Origin: Antedon mediterranea
Taxonomy: Eukaryota; Echinodermata; Crinoidea; Comatulida; Antedonidae
NCBI RefSeq assembly: GCF_964355755.1
Contig: NC_092670.1
Coordinates: 1,265,001-1,329,000, forward strand
Length of the DNA stretch: 64,000 nucleotides
Direction of reading: 5' to 3'
Under the pieces are notes generated by a model that worked only from the letters and a program-made list of their open reading frames with translations, ran no database searches and was not told the origin of the DNA. A program made the position numbers and the translations under genes. Below are positions 13,701 to 25,500 of this stretch, in pieces (position 1 is the first letter of the stretch; the number at the start of each line of letters is the position of its first letter).

Positions 13701-14651
13701 AACAGCATTATTACTAATTTCCCAGCACGATTTTAACCGTAGGACAGACATTGTATCACTTTGTTTCCCGCTAAAATAAGCCAGTACTCCGTCAGTGACG
13801 TGATATGCCTGAAGATTCAGTTCCTGGAGAAATGGTAGACGTTGAGCTATGGCTGCTACGCTATCGTCTGCTACGTTAATACAATCACTAATACTAAGAA
13901 CAGTTATCCTAGGAAGTAAGCTAGACCAGAGACCATTTTCGGTGAAGTCGTTACAACCACTGAGCTCAAGACTTTCTAGGGCCCCGAGTTGTTCGATCAT
14001 TACCTCCAGCCCGGCATCACTTACCGTCGAACGTTTCAGACTGACAGCCTTCAGACATTTCTTTGTTTTAGGACAATGATCTATAAATTCACAGATATCT
14101 AAATCTCCTACATTGACTAAGCACACTGTGTCAAATCCACGTTCTTCAAAACTAACTAAAGAGGTAAATACGCGGGAACCTCCCTCTTTGGTGTCGTAAA
14201 GATCGCGCCTATGTAAAATTGGTGTCACGTCTTTCCAATATTTCGGTTGGTAGAGTATTTTCTTCCATGTTCTACAAACCTGAGCTAGGACACACCTTTC
14301 ACAAGGACTAAAATAACAAAGAAGCTTTTCCAAATACTGTTGACTTTGAAGCAGCTCTGGGAAGTCTTTCGCGCGTAATAATTCAGACCCGCGTCGTACT
14401 GGCGGTGACAGTGCTTTACTTTGGCCTAGAATTCGCTCCTTGAGAGACCGTTTCTCTTTTTGACTTGGTTGTTCTTGTGCTCCCTGGTTATTGTTATTAG
14501 CAGCGTCTGTTTTTGAGCACAAACTCGAGAAGAATCCACTCGCCTTCATGATTTTACTACTGTCTTTGTCAAAACCTGGTCGCGACTCGCCTAAATGAAG
14601 TCCATTAACTATATTCCATGTCTTCTTCACCACTGTTTCCATACCTCTCAT
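7796..14651 (-). CDS. FBXL16: F-box and leucine-rich repeat protein 16-like
   Basis: Three exons on the minus strand: 14651-13495, 8714-8566, 7950-7796. Phases join cleanly (AG|G TGT..., GCA G|GA TGC...) to give 486 aa; human FBXL16 is 479 aa. Residues about 105-145 are the F-box ([14 protein letters not shown]...W). From about 190 on come tandem LRRs with family signatures [47 protein letters not shown] and [17 protein letters not shown], and the terminal repeat [21 protein letters not shown]-box proteins usually recruit substrates to SCF ubiquitin ligases; FBXL16 is an atypical member reported to act largely outside CUL1 complexes. The N-terminal 100 residues are low-complexity and poorly conserved. 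Intron 1 is about 4.8 kb, intron 2 about 0.6 kb, and each carries one copy of an inverted MITE. A full CRE lies upstream at 15228. Confidence 0.95.
8127..8522. mobile_element. 396-bp Harbinger-like MITE in FBXL16 intron 2
   Basis: Terminal inverted repeats start AGGCCCATTTACAC and continue with GGACGATAACGATCGACG. The flanks are TTA (8124-8126 and 8523-8525). The interior is itself palindromic, with TCTAGAACTATAG arms and two CRE sites TGACGTCA next to CCAATCAAA motifs. There is no transposase. It ends 43 bp from the donor of FBXL16 exon 2. Confidence 0.8.
12454..12853. mobile_element. 400-bp Harbinger-like MITE in FBXL16 intron 1, inverted to the 8127 copy
   Basis: Terminal repeats AGGCCCATTCACACTAG and GGGCCT, flanked by TAA (12451-12453 and 12854-12856). 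The internal order (the GCAATAATATCGTG side versus the AAAATCGTTGTATT side) is reversed relative to the 8127-8522 copy, so the two are in opposite orientation. It also carries two TGACGTCA sites. Confidence 0.8.
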
Positions 14652-15227
14652 CTGTCACCTACGAGTAGACACGGTGCGATGAGGATATTACGTGTTATCG
14701 CGATGTCTACAAAAAAACTACGCTTCCATAGCTATCTAATCTTAACATCTAGATAATGAGCTGGAGTATCAAAGCAAACTGCAAAGGAAACGAAACACAT
14801 TAATATTAAGTTCGATCCCTGACCTGACGATGACTCATATTTAATTTTCTACACATCCTCTGATTAAAGTCTCTAGAGCACGCTTCCACTTGTATCATTT
14901 ATTTCATCAACAAAATAGTCTGTCGGTTATTGACGCTGTGCGTACACTTTTCGTTTCGTTATGGAAACATACACCACATTAACGAAATACATAACATTTC
15001 ATGTATTTTACATTTACACCGCGTTCTCATAATTACATTTCTTTACCATCAACAATTTGAATAACATTTTGTTTGAATAAGAACACGCTGTTTAATGCGT
15101 TGTTCTGTTCAGTCATGCTTACACTTAATGCTGTAGGTTGAATGGTTTTAACTTGAACGTATGTGTATTTAGTATCGTATGCTCATTATTTCTCTCATTA
15201 TGAAGAATCGAATATATTACGTATTCA

Positions 15228-15235
15228 TGACGTCA
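15228..15235. promoter_or_regulatory. Full CRE palindrome TGACGTCA upstream of FBXL16
   Basis: It lies about 580 bp upstream of the FBXL16 start codon. CREB/ATF-family bZIP factors bind this 8-mer. Other full sites lie at 6288, 6627, 10038 and 11099, plus two in each MITE of this gene. Function is inferred from the motif only. Confidence 0.35.
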
Positions 15236-16353
15236 GTGATGGAACAAACGCTGTAATATCGTGTAGAGAGCATCGGGAAGTATAATTACACGGAATATGA
15301 TAATTTCAAACCACGTCATGAATTGTTTATAAAGGTCTACTAAAGAATCAATATATTTTTAATTACACTTTAATGAAAAATCAAGATTTTGTTATTATCA
15401 TTTTCTTTCATTTTATGTTATTTATTTATTTACTTTTTTTACATTTTGTTCAAATAAAATTAGTTTGTTTGTATTAGCAAGTACAACTCCCTGGTTAATA
15501 TATCACTGCAATGTGGCTGGTGGAATAAGTCCACCTAGCCCCAAAACCACTGTATGTGTATATGCCAATATATTAATATTACATGCCAATGTATTATCTT
15601 AGACTAAGAATGAAAATATTATTTGGTTTTCTCTTCTCTCTAAATTTCTAAAATTTACCATAGGTCTACATTAATTTATTCTCCACCTCTTACAAAAAAA
15701 CTACAATCGATCCAGTAAAATGTTACCGTAGTTTATTAATCTTGTCTAGGCCTACACATAATAATGATAAATTGTCTCTCAATTTTTATCACATCTCAAA
15801 AACACATTACAATATTCTCTTCGTATATTCATCGATTCATTCACAAAGGCCTACCATCGGTAATTAGTTTATTTTGCCATCTAAAGGTCATTTTTGTCTG
15901 CAAGCCTTTCAAACTATATTTAATTTAACTGCTTCAAACATAATATCAAGCCATGTAATCAATACTATAAATATAATTAATCATTATTTCTACACACGTC
16001 GTATAATTCGAGCAACCATTTCAAACAATGATGGACTAGTGTAAGGTGAACGCACTTCTTACTATGTTTGTTAGCTTACGTTATATATTTATAGTATGGT
16101 CAATGTTTAGCTGATATATATTTGGTACAGGATGCGATACTAGAGGCAATAAGTAACAGATGTTATGTGTCAATATTATTGAATCAAATGCGCGCGTTTA
16201 TCAAACGGGTACAATAACGCCTTCCAGAGGGCGGCAGAAAACAACTTCTTTCAATACAACTTTGTTTCCATTGTTGAATTATTAAACGGTTATGTATTTC
16301 TTAAAATTGATGTTTACTCTATGTATGTTTTACTTCAATGTACTGCAGAAATG

Positions 16354-16715
16354 AAATGTAGCCTATATAATGTGATCCACTGTTAAATCAGTATTTTGAA
16401 ATGTAGCCTATATAATGTGATCCACTGTTAAATCAGTATTTTGAAATGTAGCCTATATAATGTGATCCACTGTTAAATCAATATTTTGAAATGTAGCCTA
16501 TATAATGTGATCCACTGTTAAATCAGTATTTTGAAATGTAGCCTATATAATGTGATCCACTGTTAAATCAGTATTTTGAATAGCCTATATAATGTGATCC
16601 ACTGTTAAATCAGTATTTTGAAATGTAGCCTATATAATGTGATCCACTGTTAAATCAGTATTTTGAAATGTAGCCTATATAATGTGATCCACTGTTAAAT
16701 CAGTATTTTGAAATG
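16354..16715. repeat. Minisatellite, 45-bp unit, about 8 copies
   Basis: The unit begins AAATGTAGCCTATATAATG and continues TGATCCACTGTTAAATCAG. Copies are nearly identical; one is shortened by a few bases near 16580 and one has CAATA for CAGTA. It lies between the FBXL16 and receptor promoters. Confidence 0.9.
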
Positions 16716-17745
16716 TTATCATTGTCTTCTTTATTCATGCAATCCTTCAATTCAACAATTATCATCATTAGAATCATTATAAAAATATTCTGGCTTGGAC
16801 GTCCTAGTGAAAGTGATTAATTTAGCTGTTGAAGTCCCCCGAGTCAAGTATGTGTGATAACATTTTTTGTTTTTCTGTTTATCCCGAATAAATTTAATTT
16901 AATTATTAAAATAATAAAAAAATACCTTCTGAGAAATATTTTAATTTCTCAACCTCTGTACTCAAATCTGTACTCCTTTACGTATAATATTGAAATTTAA
17001 AAAAGTTTACTCAAAATAATATGTAGGACAAAACTTATTTATTAGGAGTTTCGTAATAGTATCATACGGTACTATGTGATTTATAAAAATTATTATATTT
17101 ATTATAATTATTATTATATTTATTATAAATATTAATAGTTAGTTATTTAGTCCTCTTTCTTAAAGAAATATAATAAAATAAGCAAGAAATACACAAAAAA
17201 AAACCCCATTATTAACGTCAATTGTCAATTTCGGACCAAATTGTCATTATTCGGCTGACCAATCATACGTCATGCATAACATGGAGGATTTTCCTCCATC
17301 GTCATAATTACTATTGAATTACGTAAACCATTAAGGTTCTAAAATTGTCTGTTTTACGTCACGTTACGATTTTAATTCCGTGGTTGGCAATTATGTGGAC
17401 ATAGTTCAAATTATTTTAATGTATTTTATTTACGGCTGATGAGTCTTGAACACAATGCCATTTTTACAATAGTATAAATGCGAATGTTTGACGACATAGA
17501 AAGAGTTGAACTGTCGATTGAACCACTGTGTTGCGTATACGCGCCTCTGCGCATCTATTGGTCACCATCCCTTGTAAAATTCTTAGGAGCCAATCCGAGG
17601 TAGGCCTATAGGCCTATTATCTAAAAAACCGTAGTGTCGTACCTAAGCTCATGTATTCGCCCTCTACCGTTAGTCCACTGAGAACGTACTTAAAGGCAGG
17701 GAAATCCAAACTTGCAACAAAGTCTGAGGATAGTCCGGACGAATC

Positions 17746-19499
17746 ATGGCAACCTTAGGTCACCAATTACTGCTAGGTTTTGTGCTTGTATTCGTGAATA
17801 ACGCGTTTAGCGGACAAACTGGGGAAGATAAAACGATTTATATTGGTAGTTTTGTTTTGGATCGATCGATAAGCTTTGTAGTTGATGGGATTACATACGG
17901 GCAGAACAGAGCTCTGGAGTTCATCAATAATTCTACAGATATCTTAGCTGGATACAAACTTGATGTTGTACAAAGGTGGACATCTGTAAGTTTTCGATTT
18001 TTTTATTTGGCGTTCCAGCACACATCACGACACAATTTCATTTTTTTGTTCATACATTGTTTGAATGGACTGAAACAACTGATATATTCTACATTATTAT
18101 TACCATAATATTATAACCAAAAGGATACATATTTATGTATTCATTGATTGAAAATGTATAGGTCTACATAACAGATAGATAACGATCGGACAGAAACTGT
18201 GGAACTTAAGCACTTAAGAACTTTTCAATGTAATGTGTTACGAGTTTGTTACAGGAATTTGGTAAATGATATTCTGTTGTACTCTGGTGTTGAGAATGTC
18301 GCGTGTCGAAAAGTCCCCCACCCACCTTCAATGCGCATGACATCTCTGCCACCTAATCATTGTTTCAATGCACCAACTGCCAACCAGACGTTGTTGGATA
18401 TTAAAACAATGGAAATTTGTAACACGACTTCCTAATCAAGCATTCGAAGTGTGCTTAAGGTTGATGAAAGTCAAATACTAAAAACAAAAAAATCGAGATT
18501 AGCTTAATTAAAAGCCAATGTCATTAGCGCACTTATTCTAATTAATCCGACTGTTTTTGAATTTGTACGTATTAAAAGAGTGGGCGTCAAGAAAATACAT
18601 TTTATATATTCATATTGTTTTAGTTAATATTATTAAATTTTTTGTTTGAAGGGATTAATAAATTTTTGTTTGCAGGTTTTGAAGAATACAAGTAATAAAC
18701 AAATGCTATGTAGGCCTATAGCTTACACATACATCTAAATGAATTCTAACAATCTATATTATTTCTAACCATAATCATCATTCAGTTCACATTATTCACA
18801 TCTCTGCTCAATCATGAACAAGGAAGCGATGGATCAGTTTTTAGCAGTTGATATCTGATTATTAAATGAGAAGGAATAATTGTTTTTTAACAAAACGTAT
18901 TCATAAAAAATGCAAAAACAAAAATTAATCAAAAAGATAGACCACTAATTGTTAAAAATTAGAAAAATACTAAATGAGAAAAAGGAGTCTTGCAATAGCT
19001 TGAGAGCCATGGAAAGATTTTTTTATTTTCTAGTTTTATTAATCTTCTAAATAAGCAAGGGCATTGGCTTAAATTTTTTTTTTTAAAGGAAGAAAAGAAA
19101 AGCGTCTTATTGTCATTAGTACAAATTAATAAAGAAAATTGGCATATATCCTTGAGTAAGATATAACAGGTATATATTACAAAATTAGTCTACAAATCCG
19201 TAAAAGTTGATTATTGTAAGAAATGGCAAAAATAACGCAGACAAAAAAATCTGTTATTTTATTTCATTTTTCTTTAAAGAAAAATATTAAAAAGTAGTAT
19301 TGATTGATTGATTGATTCTTTTATTTTTCACACAACATTCATAAAAATATATAAGTACAATAAAGTGTGAAAAACAGGATAACCACAAGCAAGCAAAGCT
19401 TTTAATCTGTGGCACCCTAACTTAAAATATAAATTTACAAATATATTACAAAAATGTTTTCATGTAGTAAATAAATGAAGGAAAATACAACGTACTATA

Positions 19500-19542
<43 letters not shown>

Positions 19543-22500
19543 TAACAGCAGAAAACTTGGTTACTTCATTGTTTTAATCACTACAAATTTGTTTCGTACG
19601 ACCAGCATGTAGCTGGCCGCACTCTTCAGGTGAAATATAAAACATAAGTGACACAGTTGTCTCATAGTGCTTAATAGAAGTGAGTCATCGGGAAGTCGTA
19701 TACAATAGCCTATTGTTTTAGATAAACTGTTTGGATCTGCAATTTAGTAAGAATTTTTTCCTATGTCTACAAGTAGAGACTAACTCGTTCTTACGGTTCA
19801 GTGAGCATAGCTCTGGTTGACATATAATAACATACTTTTCATATATACATAAATTACATCTTTTGTTAATATTTGAGTAAGGTTTGCATTTCTTTATAAT
19901 TTTCCATTTAATTGAGTAATTTGTTTTAGAGTCTTTAAGTGTCCATATATATTTACTGAGTTCCGTTGCACTTCTTAATTTTTCGTTCCGGAATGAAGAC
20001 GTATGGTTTCTGTATCTAGTTTTAAACTGGTTTTCAGTTAGTCCGACATATGTTTCTTCTTTTGATGAATCTTCTCTCTTTACTGTAGCTTGGTAAACTA
20101 CACCTTTTGTTAGGCAGTTACCTGGGAGCGGGCATTCATTGGGATTGCGGCAGTTACATCCGCTTGTTTTCGCGTTGGTTTCAGTAGGCTTTTCTTTGGC
20201 TATCACATATTTGTTGTGTGCGTTAATTACTTTGTCTACGCTGGGCATGCAACTATAGCTTAGTTTCAAGGTATTTTTGTTAAATATTTTTCTGAGCTTG
20301 TTGCCGGCAGGAAAACAATCTTCTACTATAGCTAAAAACTTGTGGCCGATGTTGGTTGCTACGTTTTTGCTGAATGGTGGGTTAAACCAAATTATGTTTC
20401 TGGTGCGTGATTTTTTGGGCTTCTGCTGTTCAGCATTGAACTCAAGTTGATGATTGTATCCACTTTCTTTGAGGGCTTCCTGGTATAGGGGTGCGGATGC
20501 ATGAAATGTATCTTTGTCTGATGAGATGTCAGAAAGGCGTCTATTTATAGCAAGTGGGATGTTTCGGATAATAGATGGAGGATGGTTGCTGTCATGGTGC
20601 ACGTAGGTTGGTTTGTTATTAGGCTTAGTGAAAGGTTGGAAGATCCCTGTCCTTAGGTCGAACGTTACATCCAAATAATTGACTATTTTCTTGTTAGCTT
20701 CAATTGTTAGCTTGAGGTTGTTCTCCTGGAAAATTTTACAAATATCTTTCTTGATTAGCTCAATCGTTTTGGCTGATTCGCGAAACGCGGCTAGGCCATC
20801 GTCGCGGTATAGACCAATTTGGTTGCCATATTTGTTAGACAGTTGCGACAAAAGATATGTACCTACGATTTCACAGGTTTCAGCACCATCAAAGCTTCCC
20901 ATTGTGACGTCAAACACAACCTGTGTTTGACGTCACAATGGGAAGCTTTGATGGTGCTGAAACCTGTGAAATCGTAGGTACATATCTTTTGTCGCAACTG
21001 TCTAACAAATATGGCAACCAAATTGGTCTATACCGCGACGATGGCCTAGCCGCGTTTCGCGAATCAGCCAAAACGATTGAGCTAATCAAGAAAGATATTT
21101 GTAAAATTTTCCAGGAGAACAACCTCAAGCTAACAATTGAAGCTAACAAGAAAATAGTCAATTATTTGGATGTAACGTTCGACCTAAGGACAGGGATCTT
21201 CCAACCTTTCACTAAGCCTAATAACAAACCAACCTACGTGCACCATGACAGCAACCATCCTCCATCTATTATCCGAAACATCCCACTTGCTATAAATAGA
21301 CGCCTTTCTGACATCTCATCAGACAAAGATACATTTCATGCATCCGCACCCCTATACCAGGAAGCCCTCAAAGAAAGTGGATACAATCATCAACTTGAGT
21401 TCAATGCTGAACAGCAGAAGCCCAAAAAATCACGCACCAGAAACATAATTTGGTTTAACCCACCATTCAGCAAAAACGTAGCAACCAACATCGGCCACAA
21501 GTTTTTAGCTATAGTAGAAGATTGTTTTCCTGCCGGCAACAAGCTCAGAAAAATATTTAACAAAAATACCTTGAAACTAAGCTATAGTTGCATGCCCAGC
21601 GTAGACAAAGTAATTAACGCACACAACAAATATGTGATAGCCAAAGAAAAGCCTACTGAAACCAACGCGAAAACAAGCGGATGTAACTGCCGCAATCCCA
21701 ATGAATGCCCGCTCCCAGGTAACTGCCTAACAAAAGGTGTAGTTTACCAAGCTACAGTAAAGAGAGAAGATTCATCAAAAGAAGAAACATATGTCGGACT
21801 AACTGAAAACCAGTTTAAAACTAGATACAGAAACCATACGTCTTCATTCCGGAACGAAAAATTAAGAAGTGCAACGGAACTCAGTAAATATATATGGACA
21901 CTTAAAGACTCTAAAACAAATTACTCAATTAAATGGAAAATTATAAAGAAATGCAAACCTTACTCAAATATTAACAAAAGATGTAATTTATGTATATATG
22001 AAAAGTATGTTATTATATGTCAACCAGAGCTATGCTCACTGAACCGTAAGAACGAGTTAGTCTCTACTTGTAGACATAGGAAAAAATTCTTACTAAATTG
22101 CAGATCCAAACAGTTTATCTAAAACAATAGGCTATTGTATACGACTTCCCGATGACTCACTTCTATTAAGCACTATGAGACAACTGTGTCACTTATGTTT
22201 TATATTTCACCTGAAGAGTGCGGCCAGCTACATGCTGGTCGTACGAAACAAATTTGTAGTGATTAAAACAATGAAGTAACCAAGTTTTCTGCTGTTATTT
22301 TATTTATTTATTTATGCTCTACCTTGGTATTGAGCACTCTATCCAAACGGTCTGAAAATTTCAACCTGAATATATATATATATATATATATATACATCAC
22401 AGTCTCAGAATATATACGAAAATGTAATTAATTAAGTTAAAGTTTAATTTTTTAATAAAGACATATTTTACAAATGTTGTTTTCGCAAAGATATATTGTT

Positions 22501-25500
22501 TCTTTATAACTATTAATGCATTTATTTAGTAGCATATTAACTTTCAAAACCCGAAATGAAACACACATTCTTTAATAAAACATTTAACATTTAATTAGTT
22601 TTAAAAACTAATTAAAAATAATTACATTTTTCCAAGAACATTTAATAATCTCAATAATGGGAAATAACAATGCATATTATATCATTAAGACATTTCAAGA
22701 CAATCATTCATTTTTAATTTGTTTTCAATTGAAAGTTGGGGTTAGTTATAAAATAAAATTAAATGAATGCATGCATGCATGATGATGAAAAAGATGGCTA
22801 AAAACGTCATCAAAGACAATATTTGAAGAAAAGTGGATTGTGAAACAATGCAATATCAGCAGCCCATTGCCTTATTTCAAATAAGTGTAAAGTTAAGTTA
22901 CTTTTGTTTTACTTATTTTAAGACTGAGCCAAGTGATGGCCTATGGCAGCTCCGTGATGCACTGTACGGTCCAGATACATTTCTCTTCATGACACCGAAT
23001 ACCTACTCTTCTTTGGCTCAACCAATGTGTGAAACAGCCAATTATTACAATTTAGTACAGGTTAGTAGTTTTAAACTTTTTAGAGATTTCGAATGCCGAT
23101 AATTAACGACTTTTAAACGCGCGCGTCTCCTTTTCTGTTAATGCCGCTATAAAACATATTAGCGGATTTTATACGCGCGCGTCTCTTTTTCTGTTATTGC
23201 CGCTATTAAACATATTAGCGGATTTTATACGCGCGCGTCCCCTTTTCTGTTAATACCACTAACAACCTATTAACGGCTTTTATATGCACGCGTGTTCTTT
23301 TTTTGTTAATGGCACTAAAAACCTATTAACGGCTTTTATACGCGCGCGTCTCCTTTTCAGTTAATACCACTAACAACTAGTTAACGTTTACTAGGTTGCA
23401 TGTTGCACAGAGTCCCCTGCTTTTCAGAATCGTGAACGATATCCACAGTTTTACCACATCGCTAGTGGAATTGACACCATCAACCCAACGCGTGTCGAAT
23501 TACTCAAGATGTTTAACTGGAAAAGAGTTGCTCTCATCTATGAAAATGAAGAATTCTATGATCTGGTAGGATATTTTCATATTGTATTGTACAATTAGGC
23601 GACTGGTGTATGTAGGGCTAGTTTGTTTCGGAGAATGACTTTTGTACAGTAGTACTAAACATATATTTAACTATAACCTTCTAACCCATGTTTTTTCAAC
23701 GTAAAATGAACTACCGAGTGCCACAGTATACTTCTTTTCATTTTTGAAATATAATTTTATTATTTTGATATTTTGTTTCCTTAGAATTTCAAGGCTCTTG
23801 CCGCTGATCTTGAAAGAGAGAACATTGAAGTAGTTACGGTAGAAAACATCGCAGACATCAAATTAGTTAAAACGCATATTTCCAATTTAAAGGTACTATT
23901 AATCATATAGATTGGTTATATGACGCAATTAAAATGCGTATGTGAAACGGAAGTAATTTGACAAATCAAAAACACCCATTACAAAGTACCCATGTAGTAG
24001 TATGCTCCGTGCACAGCGCTCAAATGCAGTACGAGCAACGAAAGTGACTTGAATTTTTCAAAATTTTTAATCAAAAAACACCCATGCAATACTTGAAGGT
24101 CAGTAGGCTCTCACCGCTTAAATGCAGGACTGTACTTCTAAATTTCAAACAAATTATTACATTTTTTTTTTCAGATGCATGATGCACGGATCATAATTGG
24201 TAACTTTTACGAACATATGAATCGTGTCATATTGTGCGAGGTATATTACCATTTGTAATTTTTTTTGTTATTAGCTACATTAATATTATTGTAGAAGTTA
24301 TTTCTACTAAGTTTAATCATGTCATACTATTTATTACATAACCACCATAAGACTAAGCTGAACTATTTCAAATACGGACAAGTCAAATGATATATTTTAA
24401 AATGCATCATAATAATCAAAGTAATAGTGTGCAAATTGGTCACTACTTATATCACTAATTTTAGGCATATCGTCAGGGCCTATATGGTCCTAAATACCAG
24501 TGGATGTTCACGGGATGGCTCCAGGGTCAATGGTGGAGGCAACCAGACGTTAATTGCACTGCCGAAGAAATGGACGCAGTCACAGATGGGTACTTTGGCA
24601 TAAGAGGCCTAGCAATTGCCAATGACTTCAACCTTGTGCACTTTAATGGAGTAGTAAGTAGACCTCCTTAAAGACTTAATAACAACATTGCTATTAATAC
24701 ACTTGTTGTACGACAAGTACTTAATATTAATATTGCATTTTGTCTTAGAAACCATCTGAAGCGGACATTGCCGATTACAATTGGATGAAAGAAAATCCAG
24801 ATTTCAACGAATACGTGTTCCAGACGTACGATGCCTTTATGACAATGGCCCTAACTTTAAATGCATCAATTGACAGGCTTAACAATATGATTCCCTCAAA
24901 ACGACTGGAAGACTTCACCTACGACTATGGACAGGATATTCTTAACATATTTCAGGAGGAGATTCAACGATTGAGTTTTTACGGAATTACGGTGAGTTTT
25001 CATGTTCAAGACAATAAATATTGATATGTAGTTCATTGATTGTAAACCAGAAATTGTAACTGTTTCAAGTCAGTTTCGTCTATCAGCAGTGAACTACTAT
25101 CAATGAACTACAATATACTAATCGAAACCAGAGGAATGTCTTTACTATTAAGACAATGAACAATTGCATCATTTTCCCAATACCATTTAAACAGTCCTTT
25201 CATACAGAAACCATACAATACTAATGTATCTCTACTTTATCAAAACTCTGAGGCAGGGTACCAACGAACTAGAAATGTCCACAACCAAACACGTAAACAA
25301 AAACAAATGTCCGCCGAAATGTTCAAATTGTGTTGGAATAACATGAACAACATTACAGAAAAGTTTAGATAACGAATGTGAATGAATTAGGAAATATGGT
25401 TTTATTTAAAGGGGCCTGTGACATTCTCTGATGCTGGAGGCAGAGTAGCAGACGTGGTCGTGGAACAAGTGCAAGGTAATATAGACGTCACGTGATAAAG

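Larger units (their letters stand above)
14652..17745. other. Intergenic, divergent FBXL16 / GABA-B-like receptor promoters
   Basis: The two genes are transcribed away from each other across about 3.1 kb. The stretch holds the CRE at 15228, a 45-bp minisatellite at 16354-16715 and AT-rich sequence. No coding exon is recognised. The receptor's start region (about 17600-17745) is slightly GC-richer and has TAGGCCTATAGGCCTA. Confidence 0.5.
19529..22311. repeat. Near-perfect 2.8-kb palindrome made of two Penelope-like fragments
   Basis: Left arm about 19529-20918 and right arm about 20922-22311 are reverse complements about a 3-nt spacer, ACC (20919-20921). The two 399-codon frames translate identically, and I found no mismatch in the stretches compared. 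Outside the arms the flanks differ: left is (AT)n, right begins TGCTCTACCTTGG. The whole lies inside intron 1 of the GABA-B-like gene. Confidence 0.95.

Noticed and set aside
13414-14079. Plus-strand open frames opposite FBXL16 exon 1
   Set aside because: They are antisense shadows of the LRR coding exon.
18199-18435. Open frame of 78 codons in receptor intron 1
   Set aside because: Exon 1 (ending WTS at 17985) joins exon 2 at 22923 in phase with a continuous family alignment, so no exon is needed here, and the residues match no part of the receptor.
19718-22122. Functional reverse transcriptase gene
   Set aside because: Both copies start at motif B and lack the N-terminal RT half, so they cannot encode an active RT.
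19529-22311. Assembly fold-back artefact as the explanation of the palindrome
   Set aside because: The outer flanks differ and the arms end at the natural 3' ends of the element, which a random fold-back would not produce; still worth checking with reads.
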